NCBI GenBank assembly: GCA_027604685.1
Contig: JADHYX010000284.1
Location: 1 to 28,854, forward strand
From: Lobulomyces angularis
Taxonomy: Eukaryota > Chytridiomycota > Chytridiomycetes > Lobulomycetales > Lobulomycetaceae
Direction: 5' to 3'
DNA length: 28,854 nt
Shown here: one piece after another, positions 10,968 through 21,861 of the stretch
How the letters are laid out: each line of letters begins with the position of its first letter
How positions within the stretch are numbered: position 1 is the first letter of the stretch
The notes under the pieces: generated by a model
Database searches by the model: none
What the model was told of the DNA's origin: nothing
The model's input: the letters and a program-made list of their open reading frames with translations, nothing else
Translations under genes and position numbers: made by a program

Positions 10968-11444
10968 ATGTTGAAAAATTTTAAAGTATCACCAGTTTCA
11001 CAGAAATTGGTTGAAAGTAAACTGTTACATCCAGCATCTATTGAAAATAAGAATAAGTTTAGTGAAGAGGATTCAGCGGAATTATTTTTATTACAACAAG
11101 TAAAAATATTTTTGAATGATGGAAATTTAAGTTAAATTAAACTTTAGTTTTTAGGAAAAATTGCTGCGAAACAGTATAAAGAAGCACTTAACTTAAGTAC
11201 AGACATTTTGAAGCTAGATCCAAAAAATGAAGTTGTGAAGGAGTACTTAATTCTCTTAACAAAAATTAATGAGGAAGGTTTACTGGAAGATGAGGAAGAT
11301 GAAGAAGAGGAGGAGGAAGATGGGGAAGAGGGATTAAGTGAAGAAGATGGTGATGATAATGAAGAAAACGATGTCAGCAGTGATTCTAACAGCTCTAGTG
11401 ATGAAGATGAGTCTGAAACTGCATCTGAGAATGAAAATCAATGA
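10968..11444 (+). CDS. ERICH2: ERICH2-like glutamate-rich protein (probable ciliary)
   Basis: Two exons (intron ~11099-11154, GTAAAA..TTTTTAG). The conserved part is a TPR-like helical pair: AELFLLQQGKIAAKQYKEAL, then ILKLDPKNEVVKEYLILLTKI. A long Glu/Asp/Ser tail follows (about 60 residues) with no Lys or Arg after the first residues. This arrangement, one TPR-like unit of the form xLxLxPxNxxxKEY followed by an acidic tail, is how I recall vertebrate ERICH2, a protein of ciliated species. The acidic tail alone proves nothing; the call rests on the helical pair. About 140 residues; start 10968 (MLKNFKVSPVSQKL). Function unknown. Confidence 0.55.
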
Positions 11445-11764
11445 ATATATGAATGACGATGTTAGTTAAATTTTGTAAATAAAATTGGCAGCTCTAAGGA
11501 ATAGTTGAAATTTTTTAACACTATTTTTATGTAATAAATTAATTTTGACAAAAAAATCTGGTAATTCTACAATATAAAAACACTTCCAAATAGATTTGTT
11601 AAAAAAAAAAGTTAACGCACTGCTTAATAACTGAAAACTTCATAAAATTCAAAAACTCGCAATTTAAAAAACAAAAATTTTTTCTTAAAATTTCTTCAAG
11701 ATCTGCAATTGACAATTCATTAAAAGAAAAGTATTTATTCACCTTTTAGTTTCTTCAAATTACA
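11445..11764. other. Intergenic spacer, no gene seen
   Basis: 320 bp of A/T-rich sequence with A and T runs between the ERICH2-like stop and the golgin ATG. An AATAAA word lies about 35 bp after the stop (near 11477) and could serve the upstream gene. No supported coding frame. Confidence 0.5.
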
Positions 11765-14700
11765 ATGGAAGTCGACGAAAGATCAGAAAAACTAGCAGCA
11801 GCAAAAAAAAAGGTATTTATTGTTTTACAGTTTTTGACAGACAAAATTTTTTTTTAATTTTTTAGTTAAAAAATTTTCAAAAAAAGAAGGATACCAAAAC
11901 AAATAATTTAGCTAATAAAATAGAAGTATTAGAAGTAGATTTTAGTGCAAAACCAAAAAATGAAAAACTGAAAACTTACTCAAACGAATTGCAACGTTTT
12001 GACCAGGGTTTGGTGACTGTAGCTACTACACCTGCAAAATCAATAATTTCTCATAATAATCCAAAAATGTTGTTGGTGATTAATTTTAAACAAAATCCTC
12101 TTAATTTTTTTTCAAATTTAGGAGCCAGAAAATGAGATCCTATTTCTTCGCAGCCAGATTGAATCGCAAAAGCAAGCTATAGATTTATTAATTGATGAAA
12201 AATCGGATATGCAGCACCTTCAAGACAAAATTTATGAAAAACTACAGCAACAAGTTAATTTTAATAAAGAAAACACTGAATCAATTGAAAATTACAAAAA
12301 TTTAATAAATAATTTGGAAAACAAAGTGGATGACTTAGTAATTGAGTTAAATGCCTCAAATTGTAGAGTTGATAAATTCAATAGCGAAGTTAACACTATA
12401 AATGAGATGAAAAATCAGAAAGCAGTTTTATTAGAAAAGTGTCGGTAATTTTATAAAATATTTAAATAAACAACTTAATTGATAAATTATTTTTTTTCAA
12501 GCTTACTCTCAGAAGCAAATAATAAACTGGAATCTGAATTGCTGAATCTTCGAAATAATCAGTCCATAGTTTCTCAAAGTCCTCAAATCAACTATGACAT
12601 CACAGCTAATAATTTTAACCCCACAGTAGAAAAATTAATGTCAACGGTGGAAAAGTTGAATTCAACTATTGCAGATCAGGGAAATAAGCTGGAAACTGCG
12701 TATTTAGAAATAAGCGATTTGCGTGAAAAGCTCTCTATAGAAGAAGGCAGAAATACAGTACTAGCTGAGGAGTTGCTGGAAATGCAGCGAGATAAAACTG
12801 TGAAGTTTGATACAAACAATCAACTTTCCACAAAACTCATGGATTATGAAGGGAAATTGATACATGTATCCCAGGAGAATTTTGATTTGAAAGCTGAAAA
12901 TGATAAACTTAAAGTTGATTTAGAGAATTCTACCTTGAATTTAAATACGGTAAACGAAAAATTATTAACACTAGAGAATTTAAGGAGCACTTGGCTAGCC
13001 GAACTAGAGGAGAAAAAAAAATTAAATGCGTTAGTTAGTTCTTCCAATGACAAATTGGCAAAATTGCAATCAGAAAACAATGAGATGATCAATGGACTGG
13101 AAGAACTGCGAGAGCGGCATATAATTATCGTCGAAGAAAAATTAGGAATAACTGAAGAAAATGAGAAACTGAAAGGAAAAATAAAAATGTAAGAATATTA
13201 TTTGTCTTTTTAATTTATAAGTTATTACCTAGGCTGATTCTAGAAGTTGAAGCGTTGGAAATATATAAAGACGAAATACAGGTATTTTTGTTCTTGTTTT
13301 TTTTTTTTTTTTTATTATTATTTCAGAGGTTAAAGGAAATGATTAGGAATTATGTGGAAGGGTCCGCGTCAGCAAGACTTTCTATTTCAGATCCATTAAA
13401 AAAACCGTTAGAATTAGAGACTAGTGAATGTAAGTCATTAGAATCACTTCAGTCAGAATTACAACTAGTTAGACGGGAAAGTGAAGTAATTATAGACAAA
13501 TGGAGAAATAGTGAAGACAAATACGTTTCTGCGGGTTCGTACTTTAACATTTTTTTTTTACATCTTGTAATGATATTTAGAGAAGAGAGCTGACGAATTA
13601 GAAAATAAGTTGAGATTAAGTATTTGTGAAAGAGATTCTGTTAAAAAAGATTTTGAAACTGGAGAAAGTTTAAAAGTAGAATTAAATGAAACTAAAGAAA
13701 AACTGAAAATACTCGATGTAAAATTGTTACAAACTCTGGAAGAAAATTCAAAATGTAAAAATGAGGTTGAACTTATTAAAGCCATCTGGAAACATGAGAA
13801 AGACAACTGGGGATTGGAAAAATTAAAATTAGAAAAGGTCATTTCAGATTTTGATGTAAAAAGTAGGGGTAAATAAAAAAATTCAATATATTTAACAAAC
13901 TTAAAAAGGTCAAAATGCTTTAAATGGGATTGCAAGTACATCTGACACTGATAACTATTTGAGAGTTATGCCTAATATAACAAAAGCTGAACCAGTTTTA
14001 AGTAAAGAAACTTCACCTATTAAATCTTCACCAGTTTCTGCTTCCGCTGTAGTTCCAGATTCAGTAATTTTGGTAATGTTTTAGCAACTTGATTTAATAA
14101 TTCTGATTTTTGTTTAATTAGACTGAATTGGAAAATTTGAAGACATTAAACTTAACTTTACTAGAAAAATTAACGAATTTGCAAGAAGAAAATCGTAAGA
14201 TATCGGACCTTTTAGAGAATGAAAAAAAGTTAAACGTTTTACTGACAGGTTATTACTTTTGTGATATTTAATTTTAACATCTTTCTAACAGCCGAAGTTG
14301 ACTCCTTGCCTGATTATATATTTATGTACCACCAAGAAAGAAAGTAATTAAACATATATCCAACTCAATTTTAATTTTCTCCATGTTTTAGAGCATTATT
14401 GGCACAAATGCAAAAAATGGTACTTAAAATTCAAAGAGAAGCAAATTTGAAACTGATGATGGAGAAGAAAAAGTTAAATTCGAGTTTGATTTGGTCTTCC
14501 AAAGTCTTTGACTCACCAAGCAACAAAAAACTTGTAAAGGATTTGACAAGTAATGATGGAATGAAAAGTGATATCATCTCCTTTGAGGATAAAAAAATAA
14601 ATAACAGTTTACAAGAAGTGACTGAAACTAAATTGAATAAAGAAAAAGTTCAGGAAGTGTTTAGGGAAAAAGGTAAATTTTTCGGTGGAGGAATGTGCCT

Positions 14701-14814
14701 GAGAGGTTATGTCGACGAAGTATTACCATGTAAAAATTTGTATTCAATTTCAAACACTTACTTTAAATTGCTTTAGGTAAACATTGCAGTGTTGAGTACG
14801 AATTGGTTTTGTAA
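11765..14814 (+). CDS. GM130-type golgin (GOLGA2 family coiled-coil tether)
   Basis: Cis-Golgi tether. The N-terminus ERSEKLAAAKKKLKNFQKKK matches the basic LAAAKKKLxxFQ start of GM130 golgins, the p115-binding end in animals. A near-continuous coiled coil of several hundred residues follows (NNLENKVDDL, ISDLREKL, LRSTWLAELEEKKKL and so on). Near the C-terminus, SLPDYIFMYHQERRALLAQM corresponds to the conserved PEYIxLYQxQR block of GM130. The last splice (T|GT) yields a terminus with CKHC and the hydrophobic end ELVL, plausibly a PDZ ligand for a GRASP protein. About ten introns, several with long T tracts. ATG 11765; TAA 14812-14814. The family assignment rests on both ends, since the coiled coil is not diagnostic. 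Confidence 0.75.
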
Positions 14815-14988
14815 AAACAACACTGAAGTACAAAAGAGTCTTCAATTTATTTTTTTCTTAGACTTATTTATTAAACATTCATTATATAACCTGTTTAAAC
14901 AACAGGTCACCTCCTTTATTACAATAATTGTATGATTCATTACTAGAATAAAATTATTTAATTTTGTTATCACAGATGAAAATTTGAC

Positions 14989-16507
14989 TTAATATCTGCG
15001 TGATGTGTTGCTACTATCAACTTTTATGTAAATTATATCATTTTCTTTAACTCCCAGCTCCTTAAGACTTCTGCTACCATCAGAAGGAAAAGGATTGAAT
15101 TCAAAACTAGTGTATGGTAAATAAACAGTATTCTTCTTTTGTTGTTCTATTTACCTTTCTGAATCTTCCGAAGTTGGATCAAAAATCCTTTCTAAACTGC
15201 CAAATGATATTTTGCTTTTGAGTCCAACGATTTTTCCATTGGATTTAAATGTCTCAACCTCAAATTCCTCTAGCATGTCCAAGTTTTTCAAAAGTTCTCT
15301 TTTCAACATATCTGTTGGCATTAGAGAAGTTATTAAAACGATACTTTATACCCAAGCTATAATCTAATGTGTCAATTTTTAACGGCACACCATTGCTTCT
15401 AATGGTACGACTAGACCTATTGGAGTGGCTTCTAGGAGGAAATTCACCAGAGTATGGAGCTGGTGGAAATTCATTGTTTTCACTTTCAAAATCACCACTT
15501 GGGCAGGTTTTTCTACTTTGGACGTGATGCCTTGCCACTTCATTAGCTGCATTATTGAGGTCATTTAAATTTAATGTAGATGTTGAGTTGAAGACATGTT
15601 CGAATTTTTTAATTTTCAATGAAATTTTTTTTTCCGCCTATTTGGTTACATGAAAGAAGGTAAATTATGTAGAAAATTATTTGGTTTTAATACTTGAAAT
15701 TTTGTAGGCTTTCTATCGTAGCACTCTTTTTTACCACTAAACACTTCACGTAAAATAGAATCCACTTCAGAATTAACATGTTTAAACTTAGGTTTAGCTT
15801 CTTCTGCCTCATCATATATATCATCCATTCCAGAATTCACTAATGAATGATAAATTTGTTTTCAATTAAAATTTAAGAGTAGTTTGGTGAAGTTCGATAA
15901 AAAAAAATAACATACTAATGACTTCCATATCTTCATATTCATTCATTCTCGCAGCATATTTATACTCTCTCCTTCCAACTGTATGATGGTTTTCTTCTAA
16001 ATTAGCATGTTTTATTCCTTTAATTGCTTCTACTTCAGCACTAAAAAAAATTAGACTTTAAGGAAAAACTTGTTTCGGAGATACCGATTAACTTTATGAT
16101 CACTGACCATAACTTGAGCACGGGTTTGAATTAAAGTTTCTGCCTCGAAATTCCTATCACCAATTGCTCTATATTGAGCAATTTGACCAGCCACCACTCG
16201 GGCTTTATAATGTTCACCTCTTCTCTCTAAGTTTCTGATTTTCGTCATCTTAAAAGAATATTGAATCTTTCTGTAAAGGATAAAGTTTCATTACCAATTC
16301 TCTTTCTTTTTTCTCCAAATCTTTTCTATCTTTCCTCAACTCTTTTTCGCATCTAGCTGCATTAGTTCGTGCTGTATCTAATCTAGTATCTCTTCGACTC
16401 TGTAGTAAAATTTAGTAAACAAACGCAACTACATCGTATACCATTGGCCCTGAGACGAAGTTAGTTCCCGAAAATAAATTTGACAGTGCATTAATTGAAT
16501 TTGGCAT
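14989..16507 (-). CDS. ESCRT-III Vps2/CHMP2-like protein fused to a C-terminal ubiquitin-like domain
   Basis: Residues ~23-200 are a Snf7-type helical domain closest in pattern to Vps2/CHMP2: CEKELRKDRKDLEKKERELM, KARVVAGQIAQYRAIGDRNF, TRAQVMVSDHKVNRAEVEAI, NEYEDMEV and GMDDIYDEAEE. Instead of a normal short MIM-ending tail, an in-phase 56-bp intron (15638-15693) leads into a Pro/Ser-rich linker (PPAPYSGEFPPRSHSN), a helix (MLKRELLKNLDMLEEF) and a ~70-residue beta-grasp-like segment (GKIVGLKSKISFGSL... SLKELGVKENDIIYIKV) ending at TAA 14991-14989. The C-terminal exons have no start codon of their own, which supports one gene. If the 56-bp intron is retained, the ESCRT part stops at 15646-15648. 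Total about 390 residues, eight exons. ESCRT-III identity is firm; UBL identity is likely; the fusion is inferred from splicing. Confidence 0.7.
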
Positions 16508-17200
16508 GATTTTTTATTATTAAGATTCTTAACGACTAAGCTCTTTGTTGTCACTCTATTTTCCGGAGTTTCAAAATTCGCGTTACCTTTTACTTTCTCT
16601 ATAACTTATAGGATCTGATCTCTACCTTAAATTTAAATGTGTTCAACAATAACATGATACCGCTTAAATAAATGATTTTTGTATTGAACATTTAAATTGC
16701 TAATTTTAGAAACAGGCCAGGCATTAGGAATTATTTGGAAAATAGTTTTAATAAGAAAAGAAGATATCTGAAAATAGAGGAAAAGTACATTGTTTTTGTA
16801 AACGTTAAAATTTACAAGGAGTTATGTGAGTGCTCCTTGAAGGATAATTACTTAAACAATATTAATTTTAATACTTAACTGAAAACACTCCATGAATCAG
16901 TTAATTTAAATTTATTCAGTAACTCATACAATTCAGTAAATTAGAAATTTTCTCAGAAAAATAAACATTCAATCAAAATAAATTATGAATTAGCATGGTT
17001 AAAAAACATCACAGAAAACTTCAATTATGCGATTTCTTAAGCATTGATGCATCGTTAAAAATGATATTACCAACAAAATCATAATTATCATCTATAACAA
17101 ACACCAAAACTCAGAAAGGTGAATTTTAAAAAAAAAAAAGTTTTTTTTTTTTTGTGTGACACAATAAAACTTCTTTTACATTTGCTTTTTTCATTCCAAC
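16508..17200. other. Intergenic region, one weak open stretch
   Basis: About 690 bp. The plus strand has a 56-codon open stretch (16709-16876, RNRPGIRNYLENSF...) preceded by an acceptor-like TTTTAG, but I cannot attach a start codon in phase and see no homology. Near 17130-17153 an A-run is followed by a T-run. The rest is featureless A/T-rich sequence. It must contain promoter sequence for the ESCRT-III gene. Confidence 0.4.
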
Positions 17201-17360
17201 TTAAACTTCAAAATCAATGTTTATATCAACAATCATTCGCAGAGTTACTGAATTATTAGCAGTAGCATTTGCGTCCAGATCCCAAAAAAAATTCTAAAAA
17301 AGCATTACTTGCATATTTTCTTGTGCGGCGCAGTTGTTTTAACCAATCATCATACAACAT
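17201..17360 (-). CDS. Tiny unidentified gene with apparent frameshift at an 8-bp homopolymer
   Basis: ATG at 17360 opens MLYDDWLKQLRRTRKYASNAFLEFF, then runs into T8 (plus-strand A8, 17284-17291). Continuing in the +1 frame gives WDLDANATANNSVTLRMIVD... to TAA 17203-17201. Together this would be a 50-60-residue acidic/basic mini-protein. In the uncorrected frame it stops after nine more codons. I found no intron that repairs the frame. It is either an assembly indel, a real frameshift, or slippage. The start is only 21 bp from the ATPase start, head-to-head. No family recognised. Confidence 0.45.
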
Positions 17361-17381
17361 TTAAATTTTTAAGATATCAAA

Positions 17382-20300
17382 ATGTTTAAGAAATCACGGC
17401 TACCCAAGCAAGAAGAAGAAAAAGAAATCATAGTTGAAGAAGAATCAGTTGTTTGCGAAGATTCCGTTAATGAACTTGTAGTTAATTCGGTATTAATTGA
17501 AAGTGAAGATTTTAAAGAAGTAAGAGAGGAGACAATAAAAACAACAAATGAGAATAATACAAGTATTGTAAAGTCAATTAGTGCTGTCAACGTAGTAGAG
17601 TTAGCAGAAAAGTTGACGTCATTAAACATAACCAGTAGGCGTCAAAGTTGCAAACCAGCCAACTATAAAAAAAAATTAGACATAGTAAAGCTTTATAATA
17701 TAAATAACTGCAATTTATAATTTTTTTTTTATATAAGGATGATCATTTGTTAACTCTTTCGGAAATAACCACAAAATATTCAGTGGCAGTTAATCCAAAG
17801 CAACCCAACTTAAGTAGCGGATTAAGTGATGAAGAAGTTAATACTAGGAAATTAAAATATGGCTTAAACTTATTAACCAAACCAAAAAAAAAATCTCCTT
17901 TTATCAAATTTTTCGAATGTCTAGCAAATTTGTTTAATGTGATTTTAATAGGATCAGGTTTTATGAATTTAATTCTATATTTTTGGGATGCAGAAAGAAA
18001 TTTCGCAAATGTAATAACGACATAAACCATATGTAAATTGTAAATATTCATTTTTATAGAGCTATATTGGCGGAATACTCATTGCAGTTGCATTTTTTAA
18101 TACTTTTATAGAATTTTGGCAAATTCAAAAAATATCTGCAATGGTCTCATCGTATACGGTATGAAACTTAATCAAACTAGCTAATTCTTTTTGAAGAATT
18201 TAATACCTAGTAAATGTCAAGTAATCAGGAATGGCTTAATGTGTCAAATATTTGTTAAAGATCTGGTGCCTGGTGATGTTGTTTTTACAAAATTAGGGGA
18301 CAAAGTTCCTGCAGATATGGTTTTATTTCACGCAACTGATTTAAAGTTAGACAACTCCACATTAACGGGTGAATCCGAAGTTCAAGAAAGAATTCCTATT
18401 TACAATTTAGCAAAGACAGAAGAGACTCAAAGTCGAGGAAAAGCCGTTTTAAAGGTAGAAGAAAAAAAAAGTATATCCGAAGATCCATGGGAGGCTGAAA
18501 ACTTGGTATTTAGCGGTACTGTAATAGTGGGAGGTACTAAAATTTTGCATGTTTAAACAAAATTTTTGTAAAAATTAGGAGAAGGGTATGGAATTGTTTT
18601 GAAAACAGGAGATGCAGCCGCAATTGGTCAAATTGCTAAATTAACCCAAAACGAAAAACTAAAACAATCACCTCTTTCAAAAGAAATTAGAAGATTTTGC
18701 AAATTGATTACCATGCTTGCATCGGCCACTTCATTGGTATTCTTTATTTTTGCTTGGGCGCGGGGAAGAACTTTTAACTACGCTCTTCAATTCGGAATTG
18801 GAATTCTGCTAGCATGGTATTTTTTTAACTTCCACCAGTATTAAAATCTTCAATTTGTGCTAGGCTTCCTCAGGGTTTGCCTTTAACTGTTACAATGCTT
18901 TTAGCAATCTCTGGTCAACGCCTTACTAATTTAAATGTTTTAGTTAAGGACCTGTATGGAGTAGAGACACTCGGTGCGATTACAATGCTTTGCACAGATA
19001 AAACAGGGACTATAACAATGAATCAAATGACTGTAACAAACGTATGGACGAATTTAACTCTCTATTATGCTGGAACCGCGAAAATTGATATTAGGAGTGG
19101 AGAGAGACCATTAAGGATAGAAACAAGTGGAGTTGGTCAAATTTTACATATTGCCGCAACTTGCACGAGGTAGTATATTTAAATTATTGGCTCATTAAAT
19201 ATAATTTTTAGAGCTAAATTTGATGGGAAAAACTTACCCCCAGATCAAAGGTATTCTCTCTTTTCTTAACTTAACATTTTCGTTATTAACAATGAAATCA
19301 TTATTTTAGAGTTATTCTTGGAGATCCAACCGATTCTGGACTTTTAAGGTGGGCAGCACTTCGATTAAAAAATATTGACAGGGTATGAACTTTTCTCAGT
19401 ATTATTAACCTTTTGCCCTAGCTTCAAGATCTTTATCCTAAAGTATTTGAGGCGCCTTTCACTTCAGAAACTAAATACCATATGACTATACATCGAAAAT
19501 CACATAAGGAAGGAGGGTTGACATTACAGATCAAGTATGAAAAGAATAATTTTTTGTTTTAATTTTATATTAATAATTTAAAGAGGAGCGCCTGAAGTAA
19601 TTTTAGATCTCTGCACTCACATCTTTGTGGACGGAGAGTCAATTTTATTAAAAGAAAAGGAAAAAAAACTGCTTTTTGATGCCTATGACCTTTTAGCAAA
19701 AAAAGGGCACAGAGTTTTAGGATTCGCACAATTTTTATTACCAGGCTCAAAGTTTCCCGATAACTTTAAATTCAGCCCTGAAAAAAGAAATTGGCCAGCT
19801 GATGGGTATACTTACTTGGGTTTAGTCAGTTTAGAAGATCCTCCAAAAGAAGGAGTTAAAGAAGCTGTGCAAAAAATGAAATTAGCTGGCATTAAAGTTG
19901 TAATGATTACTGGGGATCATCCGTTAACTGCTGAAGTAATAAGTTTAGAAAAATTATATCAAGTATTAAATAAGTCTTAGGCCATATCTAGGAGAGTTGG
20001 GATCATTACTGGTCATACGAAGAAATCTTTAGCGCAGGAACAAAAACGATTTGAGTCTGATATCAAGGAATCAGAATATGGTGCTGTTGTCTTAACTGGT
20101 GACAGACTATTTAACTTGACGCAAGAAGAGTGGGATGCAATTTTATGCAAGCAAGAAGTAGTTTTTGCCAGGACCTCTCCAAAACAAAAATTAGAGATAG
20201 TCACTAGAGCACAATCTATGGGGCATATAGTTGGTTAGCAGAACTTTATTAGTTTCTTATTGTTTCAATTTATAGGTGTTACCGGTGACGGTGTTAACGA

Positions 20301-21748
20301 TGCTGCTGCATTAAAAATGGCACATCTTGGTATTGCAATGAATAAAACTGGTTCGGATGTGTCAAAAGACGCAGCGAAAATGATCTTATTGGATGATAAC
20401 TTTGCAACAATTGTAAATGGAATTTTCGAGGGTAAAAGAATTCCGATGTTTTGCAAAATGATTTATTTTTTTAGGTCGGCTGATCTTTTTGAATTTGAAA
20501 AAATCCATACAATATACCTTAACGCACATCATGCCTGAAGTTATACCTTATTTACTATTTGTGCTTGTACCTATACCGCTAACTCTGACTGCCATTCAGA
20601 TATTAATTGTGGATTTGGGTTTTGAAATAATTACAACGTTAAGTTTTGGTTGGGAACCTGAAGAGATAGAAAATATGTTTTCAAAAATTCGTCCAAGAAA
20701 AGAAGTAACGGTGGAGACAGTATTGCAGTTAAGAAAAAAGGAAGCGGAAAGAAAAAAATATATGGAAGATGCAAAAATAGGAGTAATTAATAGTAACATC
20801 AACATCAACGATAACTATAACAGCAAAATGGATTTAGGAAGTAATAATATATTAGCTTTTCATGAAATATCTGAAGAAGAAAATATGAACTTTCGGGTTA
20901 CTAACACAAGGTGGAAAAAATATTTTTTTACTATGAAGGAGATGACAAAAAAGAAGTATTGGCAGTCCTACTTAAGTGATTGGAAAGAATTAGTTAATGA
21001 GGAAGGTAAAACCGACGAGAGATTGGTTGACACTTCCGTGTTGTGCTGGGCGTACTTGGAGGGTGGTTTATTAGAGTGCCTTGGTTGTCTTGTCACATAT
21101 TTTACTGTTCTGAATTATGGATTTGGCATAACTCTTATGGATGCTGTTCATGCGCAAAGTAACGGAAAGACGTATTTTAGACCAGAGAGTCCGAATCTAA
21201 AATTGGAAAGCGGGAAAGTTTTGGTATGAATATTACACTAGATAAACATTACTGAAAATAATGTAGGATGGGAAAACTCAGGTGGAAGCACTAAGACAAG
21301 CACAATCTGCTTTTTATTTATCGATTTTAATAATGCAAATTTTTAACCTTTTTGTGTCAAAAGCAAGATACACTTACCCATTTGGAAAATTTGTATTTAA
21401 AAATAATAAAAGCTGGTACAGTATATTATTTGGAACATTTTTTGGCGTTTTTATTGTTTACACACCAGGTGTCAGTGGTAAGATTAAAAAAAAATAAAGG
21501 TTTTTCTGTTAATGAAAATTATTGTAGATTTTTTTGTTATGTCTCCAAATCTTGATCCACTGTACTTACTGATACCACTGTCATTTGGATGTCTTCTTTT
21601 TATGTATTCGGTTTTACGGCGTTTTATTTTGTCTATAGGTAAGTTTTTGTGTTTTAAAAGTTCTAATCAAATATGTTCAGTTTATAAGTACAGAACATTT
21701 AGAAGTAGTACTGGATATGGATATAACAAACTTATTGACAATGTCTGA
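17382..21748 (+). CDS. P-type ATPase, subfamily IIC (Na,K / H,K-ATPase alpha-like)
   Basis: Membrane cation pump. After an acidic ~100-residue N-terminus, [16 protein letters not shown] begins the cation-ATPase N domain. Then: [11 protein letters not shown] (A-domain TGES), M4 [12 protein letters not shown], phosphorylation site [59 protein letters not shown] and [18 protein letters not shown]5 is [11 protein letters not shown]6 is [11 protein letters not shown]-terminal hydrophobic segments M7-M10 follow, ending LIDNV at TGA 21746-21748. More than a dozen introns of 40-60 bp, in phase. Oddities: Q replaces Glu in the M4 PEGL; Glu replaces the second Asp in M6; and about 95 extra residues sit between M6 and M7. 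The closest class is IIC by its [21 protein letters not shown] and VETLG blocks. Substrate not decidable from sequence. Intact. Confidence 0.93.
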
Positions 21749-21861
21749 AAGTTTTTTATACTTTGTTGTATATTTATTTAAATAGTTTTACACAGTTGAA
21801 CATTTAGTATTCTTTATTTTATTTAGGAAAATGTATCTTTTTCGCGTTTTTTAAATTTAAA

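Noticed and set aside
12844..13941. Minus-strand ORFs antisense to the golgin coiled coil
   Set aside because: Ser/Phe-rich mirror of Lys/Glu-rich coiled-coil codons, a common artefact.
15646..15840. ESCRT-III gene ending at the in-frame stop 15646-15648 as the only form
   Set aside because: The downstream exons have no start codon of their own and join in phase through a canonical 56-bp intron. The short form is kept only as a possible intron-retention isoform.
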